Shown: positions 54,343 to 63,960, numbered from the stretch's first letter. The stretch is DNA of 64,000 bases from Prevotella multiformis DSM 16608 (GCF_000191065.1 NZ_GL872283.1:434885-498884), one strand, 5' to 3'. The notes: generated from the sequence alone by a model not told the origin. Made by a program: numbers and translations.

Positions 54343-56220
54343 ATGAACAGAAAACTTATAAGAATCATTCTCACGGCTGTACTCCTGGCAGGAGCCTGGC
54401 TGGTGGAGCAGTCTGCAGGACTTCCCGTGTGGCAGGTGCTGCTTGTTTATCTCGTACCTTACCTGCTCATCGGCTATGATGTGCTGGGCGAGGCCATAGA
54501 AGGGATCATGGAGGGCGACCCGTTCGATGAGGACTTCCTGATGAGCCTTGCCACGGTCGGCGCATTGCTGATCGGCTTCCTGCCGGGTGCGGAACCGCAG
54601 TTCATAGAGGGGGTGTTCGTCATGCTGTTCTTCCAGCTCGGCGAACTCTTTGAGGATTATGCGGAGGACAAGGCGCGTGCCTCTATCTCCGGACTGATGG
54701 ACATCCGTCCTGACGTGGCATTTGTCGAGCGAGGCGGAAAGACCGACCGCGTAAGTCCGGAGGAGGTGCGGGTCGGAGAGACGGTCATCGTGAAGCCCGG
54801 CGAGAAGATTCCGCTGGACGGAACGGTCCTGGAGGGCTGTTCCAGTCTCAATACCGTCGCACTGACGGGCGAGAGCATGCCGCGTGACGTGCAGGCGGGG
54901 ATGGAGGTCGTCTCCGGCTGTGTCAATCTGTCGGGTGTGTTGAAGGTGCGTGTGGCAAAGCCTTTCAGCGAGTCGACGGCCTCGAAGATCATCCAGCTCG
55001 TCGAGCATGCCAGCGAGAACAAGTCGCACAGCGAGTCGTTCATCCGCCGCTTTGCCCGCATCTATACGCCTGTCGTGGTGCTTTCGGCGCTGGTGCTGGC
55101 CTTCCTGCCGCCTTTCTTCTATGACAGTTATGCCGCCGCTTTCGGTACCTGGCTCTACCGGGCGCTGACCTTTCTGGTCGTAAGCTGTCCCTGCGCGCTG
55201 GTCATCTCCATCCCGCTGGCCTTCTTTGCCGGTATCGGCGGAGCGTCCGGTAAGGGCATCCTGATCAAGGGCGGGAACTATATGGATGTCCTGGCAAAGC
55301 TCTCCACGGTGGTCTTCGACAAGACGGGGACGCTGACACGGGGCACATTCGAGGTCGAGGCGGTTCATCCGGAGACCGTCTCCGAGCAGGAACTGCTCCA
55401 TCTGGCAGCCCATGCAGAGCGTTTCTCCACCCATCCGATCGCCGTCGCCCTCCGTACGGCTTATCCCCATGAAGCCGACAGATGTACGGTGGAAGACATA
55501 CGGGAGACGGCAGGTCAGGGCATCACGGCACGCATCAATGGCAGGACTGTGAGTGTGGGGAACGCCCGCATGATGCAGTCGCTCGGCATCACGCTCCATC
55601 CCTGTACACGCTGTGCAGGCTATGCGGGAACGACGGTCCACGTCGCCATCGACGGCGAATATGCCGGACACATCGTCATTTCCGACCAGTTGAAGGAGGA
55701 TGCTGCCGAGACGATAGAACGGCTGAAGCGGCTCGGAGTGGACAGGACGGTCATGCTGACCGGTGACAAGGAGGATGTGGCAGCGCTGACAGCGGCGCAG
55801 ACCAAGGTGTCGGAGTACCATGCCGGGCTGCTCCCTGCCGACAAGGTGAGCCACATCGAGCGGATTCTGGCGGCGAAGAAGGACGGGGAGACCGTAGCTT
55901 TCGTGGGCGACGGCATCAACGATGCGCCGGTCCTGGCACGTGCCGACGTGGGGATTGCCATGGGTGCGCTGGGCAGTGATGCTGCCATCGAGGCGGCTGA
56001 TGTCGTGCTGATGGACGACAAGCCCTCGAAGATAGCCCTTGCCATCCGCCTCTCCCGCCGCACGATCTTCATTGCCCGGGAGAACGCCTGGTTTGCCATC
56101 AGCATCAAGGTCGCCGTGCTTGTCCTCGCCACTTTCGGACTGGCGAGCATGGGGATGGCCGTCTTTGCCGATGTCGGTGTGATGGTTCTTGCCGTCCTCA
56201 ATGCGATGCGTGCAAGATAA
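54343..56220 (+). CDS. Zn/Cd/Pb-type P1B ATPase
   Basis: 625 aa. Heavy-metal efflux ATPase. TGES near 173, transmembrane metal site SCPCALV near 282, phosphorylation DKTGT near 326, HP motif THPIAVAL, and GDGINDAPVLARADVGIAMG near 522. The Cys-Pro-Cys site and overall sequence place it with ZntA/CadA. The protein is short at the N-terminus, with no GMTCxxC domain, so metal sensing must rely on the membrane site. It is followed by 596 bp without a convincing gene. Confidence 0.9.
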   Translation: MNRKLIRIILTAVLLAGAWLVEQSAGLPVWQVLLVYLVPYLLIGYDVLGEAIEGIMEGDPFDEDFLMSLATVGALLIGFLPGAEPQFIEGVFVMLFFQLGELFEDYAEDKARASISGLMDIRPDVAFVERGGKTDRVSPEEVRVGETVIVKPGEKIPLDGTVLEGCSSLNTVALTGESMPRDVQAGMEVVSGCVNLSGVLKVRVAKPFSESTASKIIQLVEHASENKSHSESFIRRFARIYTPVVVLSALVLAFLPPFFYDSYAAAFGTWLYRALTFLVVSCPCALVISIPLAFFAGIGGASGKGILIKGGNYMDVLAKLSTVVFDKTGTLTRGTFEVEAVHPETVSEQELLHLAAHAERFSTHPIAVALRTAYPHEADRCTVEDIRETAGQGITARINGRTVSVGNARMMQSLGITLHPCTRCAGYAGTTVHVAIDGEYAGHIVISDQLKEDAAETIERLKRLGVDRTVMLTGDKEDVAALTAAQTKVSEYHAGLLPADKVSHIERILAAKKDGETVAFVGDGINDAPVLARADVGIAMGALGSDAAIEAADVVLMDDKPSKIALAIRLSRRTIFIARENAWFAISIKVAVLVLATFGLASMGMAVFADVGVMVLAVLNAMRAR

Positions 56221-56697
56221 AAAGCCATGGACGGCGGCGCGCAGTGTACCGTTTCGACCTGACGGGAACTCTCCTGTACAGGATAGAGAGCCGTCGGCCT
56301 GGTCCATGGGCATGGAGGAGAAAAGGCCTTCCACGTGTGCGGAAGTGCATGAGGGTTCTGTCGCTGTCCGGGAAACGCTTTCCGTATCAGTCGGTCATCA
56401 GCCCCTTGCGATATGCGGAATAGTAACGGAAACGCACCTGACGCCCCGCTTTCTGCAGCTGTTCCGGCGTCTGCCACCCTTCGTGTCGGGTACTGACTTC
56501 CCTCGTGCTGATGGCTGTCACCCTTCGTGCTGAGGCTCCGCACGTTTGCAATCTGTAACCGGTCCGAGGGCGGCTCACGGTGAGAATGAGGAAGGACCGC
56601 CTGTTGGAAGGAGCTGATGCAGGGATATCCATGCCGTTGAAGGTTTGCCGGACTTCGGTGTTATGGCGGCTTCTCAATGCCCTGTCTGCATGGAAAG
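56221..56697. other. Intergenic region without recognisable gene
   Basis: GC-rich. Open frames exist on both strands but none has a start context, recognisable product or codon bias. A short imperfect repeat based on CACCCTTCGTG / CCTCGTGCTGA occurs three times in 56473-56540. Confidence 0.5.
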
Positions 56698-56757
56698 AAG
56701 AGAGGGTATCAGGCGGCCTGTTGTCCGTTGGGGACAGGCGGTCTGATACCCTCTCTT
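56698..56757 (-). terminator. Terminator of ddl
   Basis: AAGAGAGGGTATCAG (56698-56712) pairs perfectly with CTGATACCCTCTCTT (56743-56757); inner GCCTGT/ACAGGC extends it. Shares the GTATCAG/CTGATAC core with the hairpin after efp. Confidence 0.82.
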
Positions 56758-56816
56758 GTCTTCCATGTCTGCCGACGGACTGCATCTGCGTTTCCGGCGG
56801 CGGATGTCCGGCAGGA

Positions 56817-57815
56817 CTATTTGAACTGGTTTTCCACGATTTCGCTCAGCACCTCCTTGATGTCCAGGCCTGCCGCCCGCACCTGCTGCGGGATGAAACT
56901 GGTGGCGGTCATTCCCGGTGTGGTGTTGATTTCCAGCATATTGACCACGTCCTCGCCGTCTTTGTCTTTCGAGATGATGTAATCGATGCGGATGATGCCG
57001 TTGGCATGCAGGATGTCGTAGATACGGCTTGTCTCGGCAGCCACACGTGCGGCGGTCTCCGGCGACATACGTGCCGGGGTGATTTCCTGCACCTGTCCGT
57101 TGTATTTGGCATTGTAGTCGAAGAACTCGTTGCTCGTCACTACCTCCGTCGCCGGGAACACGACAGCCTTCTCCTTCGTCTTGTAAACTCCCTGGGAGAT
57201 TTCCATTCCGTCCATGAACCCTTCTATCATCACCTCGTTGCTTTCCATGAAAGCCACCCGGAGGGCCGGTGCCAGCTGGTCGGCATTCTTCACTTTTGAC
57301 ACGCCGAAGCTGCTGCCGTCGGCGGCAGGCTTCACGAAGCACGGCATGCCGAGCCGCTTCTCGATTTCCGCCTCATTGTAAGGTTCGCCGCGGCGGAGCA
57401 GGATGCTGTCGGCCACCTTCACGCCGAAGCCGCGCAGGTAATTGTTGAGCACGAATTTGTCGAAGGTCATCGCCTCGACAAGTACGCCGCTGGTGGAATA
57501 GGGGAGATGGATGAGGTCGAAGTAGCCCTGCATGACCCCGTTCTCTCCCGGCTGGCCGTGGATGGTGATGTAGGCGTAGTCAAACTCCCTGCGCCTGCCG
57601 TTCTCGACAAACGAAAAGTCGTTCTTGTCGATGGGCGCAAGGCTTCTGTCAGGCAGTTCGACATGCCAGTCGATACCTTTCACATCTACTATGTATATGT
57701 TGTAACGCTCCTTGTCGAAGAAGGAGTACAGTCCCTGCCCTGAGCGCATGGATACATCGTGTTCTGAAGAGTCGCCGCCGCATACGATGGCGATTGTCCG
57801 CTTGGAATCTTTCAT
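56817..57815 (-). CDS. ddl: D-alanine--D-alanine ligase
   Basis: 332 aa ATP-grasp enzyme that makes the D-Ala-D-Ala dipeptide used by MurF. AIVCGGDSSEHDVSMRSGQGL (start of the family), HGQPGENGVMQGYFDL, PCFVKPAADGSSFGVSK (ATP lysine and omega loop), NGIIRIDYII and MLEINTTPGMTATSFIPQQ with the metal-binding Glu and Asn. Third and last gene of the minus-strand run PASTA protein-rluD-ddl, 150 bp after rluD. Confidence 0.96.
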   Translation of the reverse strand: MKDSKRTIAIVCGGDSSEHDVSMRSGQGLYSFFDKERYNIYIVDVKGIDWHVELPDRSLAPIDKNDFSFVENGRRREFDYAYITIHGQPGENGVMQGYFDLIHLPYSTSGVLVEAMTFDKFVLNNYLRGFGVKVADSILLRRGEPYNEAEIEKRLGMPCFVKPAADGSSFGVSKVKNADQLAPALRVAFMESNEVMIEGFMDGMEISQGVYKTKEKAVVFPATEVVTSNEFFDYNAKYNGQVQEITPARMSPETAARVAAETSRIYDILHANGIIRIDYIISKDKDGEDVVNMLEINTTPGMTATSFIPQQVRAAGLDIKEVLSEIVENQFK

Positions 57816-57965
57816 TGTGTTGTTTTTATTTTTATGGATGGGGATGCCATGAATGCCGGCAGGTGTCTTCTTCGCATCGGAACCGGATGCCTTCCGCGAT
57901 GCTGCCGCGCCGGGTTCTGCCGGTGTCGTCAGCCCGGTCCGGCCGGATTTTCCCCGATACAGTTG

Positions 57966-59060
57966 TCAATCATCGGCCTTCAGCTGTCCGCTGATAAATC
58001 CTCTCCATTTTGCAAGCAGTGAGGAAAGGTCCTCGGGCAGGTCGCTGGTGAAGTTCATCTGTTCGCCCGTGACGGGATGGACGAAGCCCAGCGTGCGTGC
58101 GTGCAGTGCCTGGCGGCTGCAGCAGGCGAGACAGTTGCGGATGAATGCCTTGTAGGAACTCGACCGCTGTCCCCGCAGGATTTCGGTCCCGCCGTAGCGT
58201 TCGTCGCCGAACAGCGGGTGTCCGATGTGCTTCATGTGGGCACGGATCTGGTGTGTCCTGCCTGTCTCGAGGATGCACTCGATGAGTGTCGTATAGCCGA
58301 AACGCTCGAGGACACGGTAGTGTGTCACGGCATGTTTCCCCGTTTCGGAGCCGGGAGGGAAGACCGTCATGCGGAGCCTGTCCCTCGGATCCCGGGCGAT
58401 GTTGCCTTCTATCCGTCCCTCGTCTTCCGTGAAGTTGCCCCATACGAGGGCATTGTAACTGCGGTGTGTCGTCTTGTTGAAGAACTGCTTTCCCAGTGCT
58501 GTCTTCGCATCAGGCGTCTTTGCGACAACGAGCAGTCCGCTGGTGTCCTTGTCTATCCTGTGTACCAGCCCCACCTCCGGATCATTCGGATCGAAGGCCG
58601 GCATGTCTCTCAGATGCCAGGCGACGGCATTGATCAGCGTGCCGTGGAAGTTGCCTGCGCCGGGATGAACGACAAGTCCGGCAGGCTTGTTGATGACCAT
58701 CAGCACCGTATCCTCGTAGACGATATCCAAAGGGATGTCTTCCGCCTCGATGGTGTTGTCGTGCTTCGGACGGTCGAGCATCAGTGTGATGACATCCTCC
58801 GGCCGCACCTTGTAGTTGCTCTTCACCGGAGAACCGTTCACATGGATGAATCCTGCGTCGGCGGCTTTCTGGATGCGGTTGCGGCTGGAATGCTGCATCC
58901 GCTCAAAGAGGAACTTGTCGATTCTGACAGGTACCTGCCCTTTGTCGACGGCGACCCGGAAGTGCTCATACAATCCGCCGTCCGCCTCCTCATCCGCCTC
59001 TGCGCCGAGGAGGTCGCCGGCCAGTTCGTCGTCGTATAGCGTTTCTTCGTCAGTTGTCAT
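57966..59060 (-). CDS. rluD: 23S rRNA pseudouridine synthase RluD family
   Basis: 364 aa. An acidic N-terminal extension is followed by an S4 domain (VRIDKFLFERMQHSSRNRIQKAADAGFIHVNG). The catalytic domain has VVHPGAGNFHGTLINA and VHRIDKDTSGLLVVAKT, the latter with the catalytic Asp (HRIDKDTSG), then ETGRTHQIRAHMKHIGHPLFGDERYGG. It modifies uridines of helix 69 in relatives. Separated by 6 bp from the PASTA gene upstream. Confidence 0.94.
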   Translation of the reverse strand: MTTDEETLYDDELAGDLLGAEADEEADGGLYEHFRVAVDKGQVPVRIDKFLFERMQHSSRNRIQKAADAGFIHVNGSPVKSNYKVRPEDVITLMLDRPKHDNTIEAEDIPLDIVYEDTVLMVINKPAGLVVHPGAGNFHGTLINAVAWHLRDMPAFDPNDPEVGLVHRIDKDTSGLLVVAKTPDAKTALGKQFFNKTTHRSYNALVWGNFTEDEGRIEGNIARDPRDRLRMTVFPPGSETGKHAVTHYRVLERFGYTTLIECILETGRTHQIRAHMKHIGHPLFGDERYGGTEILRGQRSSSYKAFIRNCLACCSRQALHARTLGFVHPVTGEQMNFTSDLPEDLSSLLAKWRGFISGQLKADD

Positions 59061-59066
59061 GTGTCT

Positions 59067-59846
59067 TTACTCTGTAGGTTTCGGTGAGGACGGGTCGGCG
59101 GGAAGCCCGGAGGAGGGGCCGGAGGCCGGTCTGCCGGCTCCCGGCTTGCCCCGTTCGTCCTTTATCTCGTTGCCGTTCTCGTCGACGGGGACCTCCACGT
59201 ACTCCTCCACTTCATCGTATTTCGGCATTTTCTCTTCTACCTCTACATCCTCGTATTGCGGCTCGTTCAGTCCCGCCGTGTCGCTGATTTCACGTGTGCC
59301 GTCGCCTACCTGCAGGACAATGACCGCATCCGACGGCACGCGGTCGCCCGCCTGTACGTGCCTGCCATTGACGAGGATGCCGTAGATCCAGTCTTTCTCG
59401 CCCGGTATGTATTCGGGTTCTCCCACCTTGAAGCCCATGGAGAGCAGCTGCGCCTGTGCCTCGCGGAGCGAGTTGTTGTCGATGATGTCGGGGATGACGA
59501 GCGACGGTGCGCTGGCGGCGTTGACGGTCACATAGATCACATGGGTGGACTTGATGCGCTTGCCGCCCGCCGGCGACTGTTCGAGAATGCAGTCCGGCGG
59601 CAGTTCCTTTACATATCCGGTATCGGTCACTTCTATCGTCAGTCCCATCTTGTCCATGATGTCGACCGCCTCGTCGTACTGCTTGTGGACGACGTCCGGC
59701 ACCACGATGGATTCGCCGTGATGGGTATAGAAGTCGAGGCCGAACCTGACTCCTATTGCCAGCAACAGCACAAGGATGACGATGGCAAGGATATTGCCCC
59801 AGACATACGTGCTGTTGAATTTATGGAAGAATTCTCTTGCTGTCAT
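59067..59846 (-). CDS. PASTA-domain membrane protein
   Basis: 259 aa. Cytoplasmic start MTAREFFHKFNSTYVWGN, one membrane helix (ILAIVILVLLLAIGVRFGL, about 19-37), two or three PASTA domains (VVPDVVHKQYDEAVDIMDKMGLTIEV; LVIPDIIDNNSLREAQAQLLSMGFKVGE; a third around YGILVNGRHVQAGDRVP), then an acidic, Pro/Gly-rich tail. PASTA domains bind peptidoglycan stems. No kinase domain is attached. First gene of the PASTA-rluD-ddl run, an order usual in Bacteroidales. Confidence 0.88.
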   Translation of the reverse strand: MTAREFFHKFNSTYVWGNILAIVILVLLLAIGVRFGLDFYTHHGESIVVPDVVHKQYDEAVDIMDKMGLTIEVTDTGYVKELPPDCILEQSPAGGKRIKSTHVIYVTVNAASAPSLVIPDIIDNNSLREAQAQLLSMGFKVGEPEYIPGEKDWIYGILVNGRHVQAGDRVPSDAVIVLQVGDGTREISDTAGLNEPQYEDVEVEEKMPKYDEVEEYVEVPVDENGNEIKDERGKPGAGRPASGPSSGLPADPSSPKPTE

Positions 59847-59942
59847 TCAAATTGTTTGCTTGTCGGTCCGCCAGCCGGTCCGCCCGTCCGCCAGTCGGTC
59901 TGCCGGCCAGTCGGTCCGCCGGCGCATCTCACTATATCGGGA

Positions 59943-59974
59943 CAAAGTTAGATAAAAAAACGGAAAGAAGCAAA
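59943..59974 (-). promoter_or_regulatory. Promoter of the PASTA-rluD-ddl run
   Basis: Minus strand TTTG (59971-59974), 20 bp, TAACTTTG (59943-59950). The -33 element lies in the loop of the rpmH terminator. The leader would be about 94 nt. Confidence 0.6.
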
Positions 59975-59999
59975 GAATAGTCTCTACTTCTTTCCGTTT
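59958..59999 (-). terminator. Terminator of rpmH
   Basis: CGGAAAGAAG / CTTCTTTCCG with a 16-nt loop, flanked by A/T runs; a T-run follows on the minus strand. Confidence 0.75.
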
Positions 60000-60037
60000 C
60001 CGCATGAAATCCCATAGAGGGGAATGCGCGCTCTTCC

Positions 60038-60193
60038 TTACTTTCCGTGGTGCTCGTCAGACACTGTTAACTTCTTGCGACCCTTGGCACGACGGGCAGC
60101 CAGTACACGACGGCCGTTCTTTGTTGTCATTCTCTCGCGGAAACCGTGCTTGTTTACACGGCGACGGTTGTGCGGCTGAAATGTTCTTTTCAT
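60038..60193 (-). CDS. rpmH: 50S ribosomal protein L34
   Basis: 51 aa: [20 protein letters not shown], then [31 protein letters not shown]. Unmistakable L34, rich in Arg and Lys. Own promoter upstream (60274-60305) with a CGGCAG/CTGCCG hairpin in the leader, and own terminator (59958-59999). Divergent from efp. Confidence 0.97.
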   Translation of the reverse strand: MKRTFQPHNRRRVNKHGFRERMTTKNGRRVLAARRAKGRKKLTVSDEHHGK

Positions 60194-60273
60194 CTTCTTG
60201 TCCTATTTTATTGTTGTTTTTATCGTTGATGTACGTGTGGCCGGCAGTAAGGGGAGTCTGCCGTTACGGGCTG

Positions 60274-60305
60274 CAAAATTACTTAATCTTTTTGAATTAA
60301 CCAAG
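60274..60305 (-). promoter_or_regulatory. Promoter of rpmH
   Basis: Minus strand TTG (60302-60304), 20 bp, TAATTTTG (60274-60281); leader about 78 nt including an inverted repeat at 60242-60264. Confidence 0.5.
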
Positions 60306-60355
60306 GAAACGGTGTTTTTTACGTCTGTTATTTATGTTTTTTTCTATATTTTCCG

Positions 60356-60363
60356 TAACTTTG
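60356..60363 (+). promoter_or_regulatory. -7 box of efp
   Basis: TAACTTTG, about 55 nt before the ATG. The -33 region is T-rich without a clear TTTG. Confidence 0.5.
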
Positions 60364-60421
60364 CACCGCATTAGCGAGACTGTACCGTATAAAAAAGTAA
60401 CAAATTAGATATTAACAGATT

Positions 60422-60988
60422 ATGATTAATTCACAGGAAATCAAGATCGGAACATGTATTCGTCTTGATGGCAAGATTTGGACTTGCATCGACTTCCAGC
60501 ACCGCAAGCCGGGCAAGGGTAACACCGTTATGATCACGAAGCTGAAGAATGTGTCCGACGGCCGCGTGCTGGAGCGTACGTTCCAGGTAGGCTTCAAGCT
60601 CGAGGATGTGCGCGTGGAGCGTCGTCCCTACCAGTATCTGTACCAGGATGCTACGGGCTACATCTTCATGAACCAGGAGACGTTCGAGCAGATTCCTATC
60701 CCTAAGCACCAGATCACGGGGTCTGACTACATGAAGGAGGGAGATGTGGTAGAAGTCGTTACGGATACCTCTGACGGCACGATTCTCCTGGCCGAGATGC
60801 CGGTCAAGACGACCGTGACCATCGCCCACAGCGAGCCGGGCATCAAGGGCAATACGGCTACCAACGCCACCAAGCCGGCGACGCTTGAGACGGGGGCTGT
60901 TGTCCGTGTGCCGCTTTTCATCAATGAGGGTGAAGTGATCCAGATCGACACCCGCGACGGCAGTTATCTGGGTCGTGTGAACTCCTAA
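60422..60988 (+). CDS. efp: Elongation factor P
   Basis: 188 aa. It relieves ribosome stalling at consecutive prolines. Domain I has QHRKPGKGNTV with Lys32 at the tip of the loop that enters the peptidyl-transferase centre. Domains II and III are OB folds: TFQVGFKLEDVRVERRPYQYLYQDATGYIFMNQETFEQI and GEVIQIDTRDGSYLGRVNS, the standard C-terminal signature. Length is typical. No modification gene is seen nearby. Confidence 0.96.
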   Translation: MINSQEIKIGTCIRLDGKIWTCIDFQHRKPGKGNTVMITKLKNVSDGRVLERTFQVGFKLEDVRVERRPYQYLYQDATGYIFMNQETFEQIPIPKHQITGSDYMKEGDVVEVVTDTSDGTILLAEMPVKTTVTIAHSEPGIKGNTATNATKPATLETGAVVRVPLFINEGEVIQIDTRDGSYLGRVNS

Positions 60989-61229
60989 GACGCTCTCCAG
61001 GATTCTCCTTGGGCGGTTCTTCGCCTTCCAGGCGGACGGATTCTGCCTTCTTCTGGGTAGCGCATGGCAGGCTGTGTAGCTGGTACGGAAAGGGCAGAAA
61101 AAGCCTTCTGGAAGCTGAAAGGGAGCAGAAGGATTGGCGGGCTCCGCATACCGGCATGCCGGTATGCGGACTTTCGGAGAATGCCTTGACACGCACCGTC
61201 TGCGGAAAAGGCAGGCCGTTCCGATTCAT

Positions 61230-61274
61230 AGAAAGAGGATGTATCAGACTTTCTGTCTGATACATCCTCTTTCT
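61230..61274 (+). terminator. Long perfect hairpin downstream of efp
   Basis: A 20-bp stem, AGAAAGAGGATGTATCAGAC with its exact inverse, and a 5-nt loop, followed by TTATTC. It lies 240 bp after the efp stop. Between the two no gene is recognised. Confidence 0.75.
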
Positions 61275-61310
61275 TTATTCCTGTCACATACAAAGTCCGT
61301 CCCGTCGGCC

Positions 61311-61392
61311 GGGAATCCTGTTCCCGGGCTTCGGGAATGTCGTTCCCAAGGCTTGGGAATCCTGTTCCCAACCGGTTGGGAACAGGATTCCC
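61311..61392. repeat. Tandem GGGAA-N5-TTCCC hairpin array, copy 2
   Basis: Units start at 61311, 61333, 61355 and 61378 (22-23 bp period), e.g. GGGAATCCTGTTCCC. Same unit as 2323-2420. The 61393-61892 stretch beyond it shows only a possible -7 box and no convincing gene. Confidence 0.85.
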
Positions 61393-61697
61393 TGCAGTGT
61401 CCATGCTTTTGGCTGACTGCTTTCTTTTCTTGTTTTTAGACTCGGCTGGCAGATTGAATGCTTATATGGTGTTCGGAAAGGAGGGCCTCGAATGCAAATG
61501 ACGCGGTGTCGATTTCCTCTATGCCCGCCGCTGCGGTGACAGGCACGGAACGGCATGATGTCACTGTGCTGATGACCTTGGTTCAGACAGCAGACATCCA
61601 GACGGCGGCTACCGGTTCGTCCAGCCCGGTGCGCTTAAAATCGTCCATCCCATTAGGAAATACCACCATAAGGGACGATGTTCTCATATTTTATTGC

Positions 61698-61705
61698 TAT
61701 CTTTG
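61698..61705 (+). promoter_or_regulatory. Possible -7 box before the DUF262/DUF1524 gene
   Basis: TATCTTTG without a clear -33 element, giving a leader of ~185 nt. A 37-codon ORF (MLSRTLYDIVF..) begins directly after it; too little supports it as a gene. Confidence 0.35.
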
Positions 61706-61892
61706 CCATGCTAAGTAGAACTTTGTACGATATTGTTTTTCACCATAAAATCGGTGAAAATTCTACAGACAGCGAACTCTGGGGAATGTATTGTTCTTCA
61801 GAGACTTGTAAAATAAATTAATAATAAATTACGTGTTTAGTCGCGGGATCAAGGTTTAATATAGTCCGTGACATTCTGAAACAATAACAATT

Positions 61893-63956
61893 ATGAAAGG
61901 GACTGCATCGCATCTGCTGGAATTCCTTGAAGGGGCTAGAAAGAGATTCATCATACCCGTATATCAAAGAAATTACGACTGGAAGCGTGAAAACTGCAAA
62001 CAGTTGTTCGACGACCTTGTCAGTGTCGTCAAGGAAGGGAAAAACACTCACTTCTTTGGTAGCATAGTGTCGTATGCTCACAGCAGGGACGAAGTTATAC
62101 TCATTGACGGTCAACAGCGCATAACCACTATCTCGCTGATTCTTATTGCAATGATCAATGCCATGAAGAAGGGTATCTGTGTTCCTGGTGATTCAAGGTT
62201 GCCGGAGATATTGGAGGATACGTATATCATAGATAAGTATAGGAGGGATGAAAGAAAGGTCCGGCTGAAGCCCTTCCGTGATGACTGTACGGCTTTTGAC
62301 CGGCTGATATATAACGAAGAGACGGAATATATTCAAGATTCTAAGGTTACTGTCAACTACAACTATTTCTACGATAGGATTGTGCAGATAAAGGAACTGA
62401 CACCAGACGAACTGTACAGGGCCATTGACAGTCTTGAGATCATTGATATAGAACTGGAACCGCAGCACGGCGACAATCCACAGTTGATATTCGAGAGCCT
62501 GAACTCTACTGGGCTTGATTTGACGGAGGCCGACAAGATAAGGAACTTCGTATTGATGAACTTGCCCCCGGACATTCAGGAACAGTTCTACGACCGGTAT
62601 TGGAATAAGATAGAAAAATGCAGTGGTAACGAGCTGGACGGTTTCGTCAGGAATTATCTGACCATTAAGCAAGGAACTATTCCTAATCAAAGGAAGATAT
62701 ACTTCGCTTTTAAGGAATTTACCAAGCGTTACGACGGCATAGAAGGAGTGCTGCAGGAAATGCTTGTTTATGCCGATGCTTATCATGGCATCAAGACTTT
62801 TCAGGTGGGCGCTAAAGACACCAATGAGATTGCCAGACGACTGGATCTGCTTGAAATGACGGTTGCCTATCCCTTCCTGATGGCATTCCTCGTTTATGCC
62901 AGGGAGGCGGGATTGCCGTTGGCGGAAATCTATAAAGTATTCTCGTGCATCGAAACCTTCATCTTCCGTCGCCTGATGTGCGACCTGCCGACCAATGCAC
63001 TTAACAAGATATTTGCGACACTTCATGATACGGTCCTGAAGAACAAAAAGGAAACGGACAACTATTCATCCGTACTGATTTATATCCTTGAAAGCAAGAA
63101 GCTGTCGAGTGCGTTCCCCAAGGATGAAGAGTTTATCAACGGCTTCACGACAAAAAAGGTCTATTCAATGCGGACCAAGAACAAGATGTACATCTTTGAA
63201 CGGTTGGAGAATGGCAGCAGCAAAGAAAAGAACGATGTGGTGGAGAATATGGAGGAAGGCATCTTGACCATAGAGCATATCATGCCACAGACATTGAGTA
63301 ATGCCTGGAAGCGGGAACTTGGCACAGAATGGGAAACCATACAGGAGAAATGGCTGCACACCATATCAAACCTTACGCTAACTGGTTATAACATCAAGTA
63401 CAGCAACAGACCCTTCGCTGAAAAGCGAGATATGGAGAATGGCTTTAAGCAGAGTGGGTTGAGGATGAACCATTACATCGCCCAGTTTGACAAATGGAGT
63501 GAAGAGGAGCTGGAACAGAGAAAGCAAGAACTTTCATGTTTGGCGAAGGCTATTTGGAGCTATCCTGAAACAGACTTCGTGCCGGAGGTGCAGGATGATG
63601 ATGTGGTCAGTCTGTCAGAAGACAACGGTATTTCTACCGGACGTAAGATACTGTACTATATCTTCCAAGAAGAGAGGGAAGATGTGGGTGAATGGTCAGA
63701 AATGATGTGGGCTGTTATCAACAGACTGTTTGCTCTCAATCCTATTCTGTTGTATGAGGAGGCTAAAAGTAACAGGAATGTCTGGTTCTCCACTACTGAG
63801 GCAAGTAGGCACTATAAGAAAATAGCCGAAGGATTGTACTACCGTCCTTCAAGAAGCAACACATGGAACAAAATGGCCATTCTGAAGAACCTCTTCCGTC
63901 TGTATCAGATCGACGAGGATGATTTACAATTTGGGCTAAAACCGATAAGACAGTAG
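61893..63956 (+). CDS. DUF262/DUF1524 protein (GmrSD-like nuclease candidate)
   Basis: 687 aa. N-terminal DUF262 (ParB-like): FIIPVYQRNYDWKRENCKQLFDDL and ILIDGQQRITTISLI with the DGQQR motif at 72-76. Middle helical part includes PQLIFESLNSTGLDLTEADKIRNFVLM. DUF1524 HNH-type region ILTIEHIMPQTLSNAWK begins near 461, with NLTLTGYNIKYSNRPF after it. A further C-terminal domain holds WFSTTEASRHYKKIAEGLYYRP. The set is that of GmrSD/type IV restriction enzymes that attack modified DNA using nucleotides. A second gene follows after 4 bp. Confidence 0.85.
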   Translation: MKGTASHLLEFLEGARKRFIIPVYQRNYDWKRENCKQLFDDLVSVVKEGKNTHFFGSIVSYAHSRDEVILIDGQQRITTISLILIAMINAMKKGICVPGDSRLPEILEDTYIIDKYRRDERKVRLKPFRDDCTAFDRLIYNEETEYIQDSKVTVNYNYFYDRIVQIKELTPDELYRAIDSLEIIDIELEPQHGDNPQLIFESLNSTGLDLTEADKIRNFVLMNLPPDIQEQFYDRYWNKIEKCSGNELDGFVRNYLTIKQGTIPNQRKIYFAFKEFTKRYDGIEGVLQEMLVYADAYHGIKTFQVGAKDTNEIARRLDLLEMTVAYPFLMAFLVYAREAGLPLAEIYKVFSCIETFIFRRLMCDLPTNALNKIFATLHDTVLKNKKETDNYSSVLIYILESKKLSSAFPKDEEFINGFTTKKVYSMRTKNKMYIFERLENGSSKEKNDVVENMEEGILTIEHIMPQTLSNAWKRELGTEWETIQEKWLHTISNLTLTGYNIKYSNRPFAEKRDMENGFKQSGLRMNHYIAQFDKWSEEELEQRKQELSCLAKAIWSYPETDFVPEVQDDDVVSLSEDNGISTGRKILYYIFQEEREDVGEWSEMMWAVINRLFALNPILLYEEAKSNRNVWFSTTEASRHYKKIAEGLYYRPSRSNTWNKMAILKNLFRLYQIDEDDLQFGLKPIRQ

Positions 63957-63960
63957 CATT

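Noticed and set aside
54241..56334. 697-codon minus-strand frame opposite the P-type ATPase
   Set aside because: The plus strand encodes all P-type ATPase motifs; the antisense product is His/Arg/Asp-rich without recognisable fold.
61708..61821. 37-codon ORF directly after a -7 box
   Set aside because: No family, no -33 element and an ATG at or before the likely RNA start; kept only as a note.
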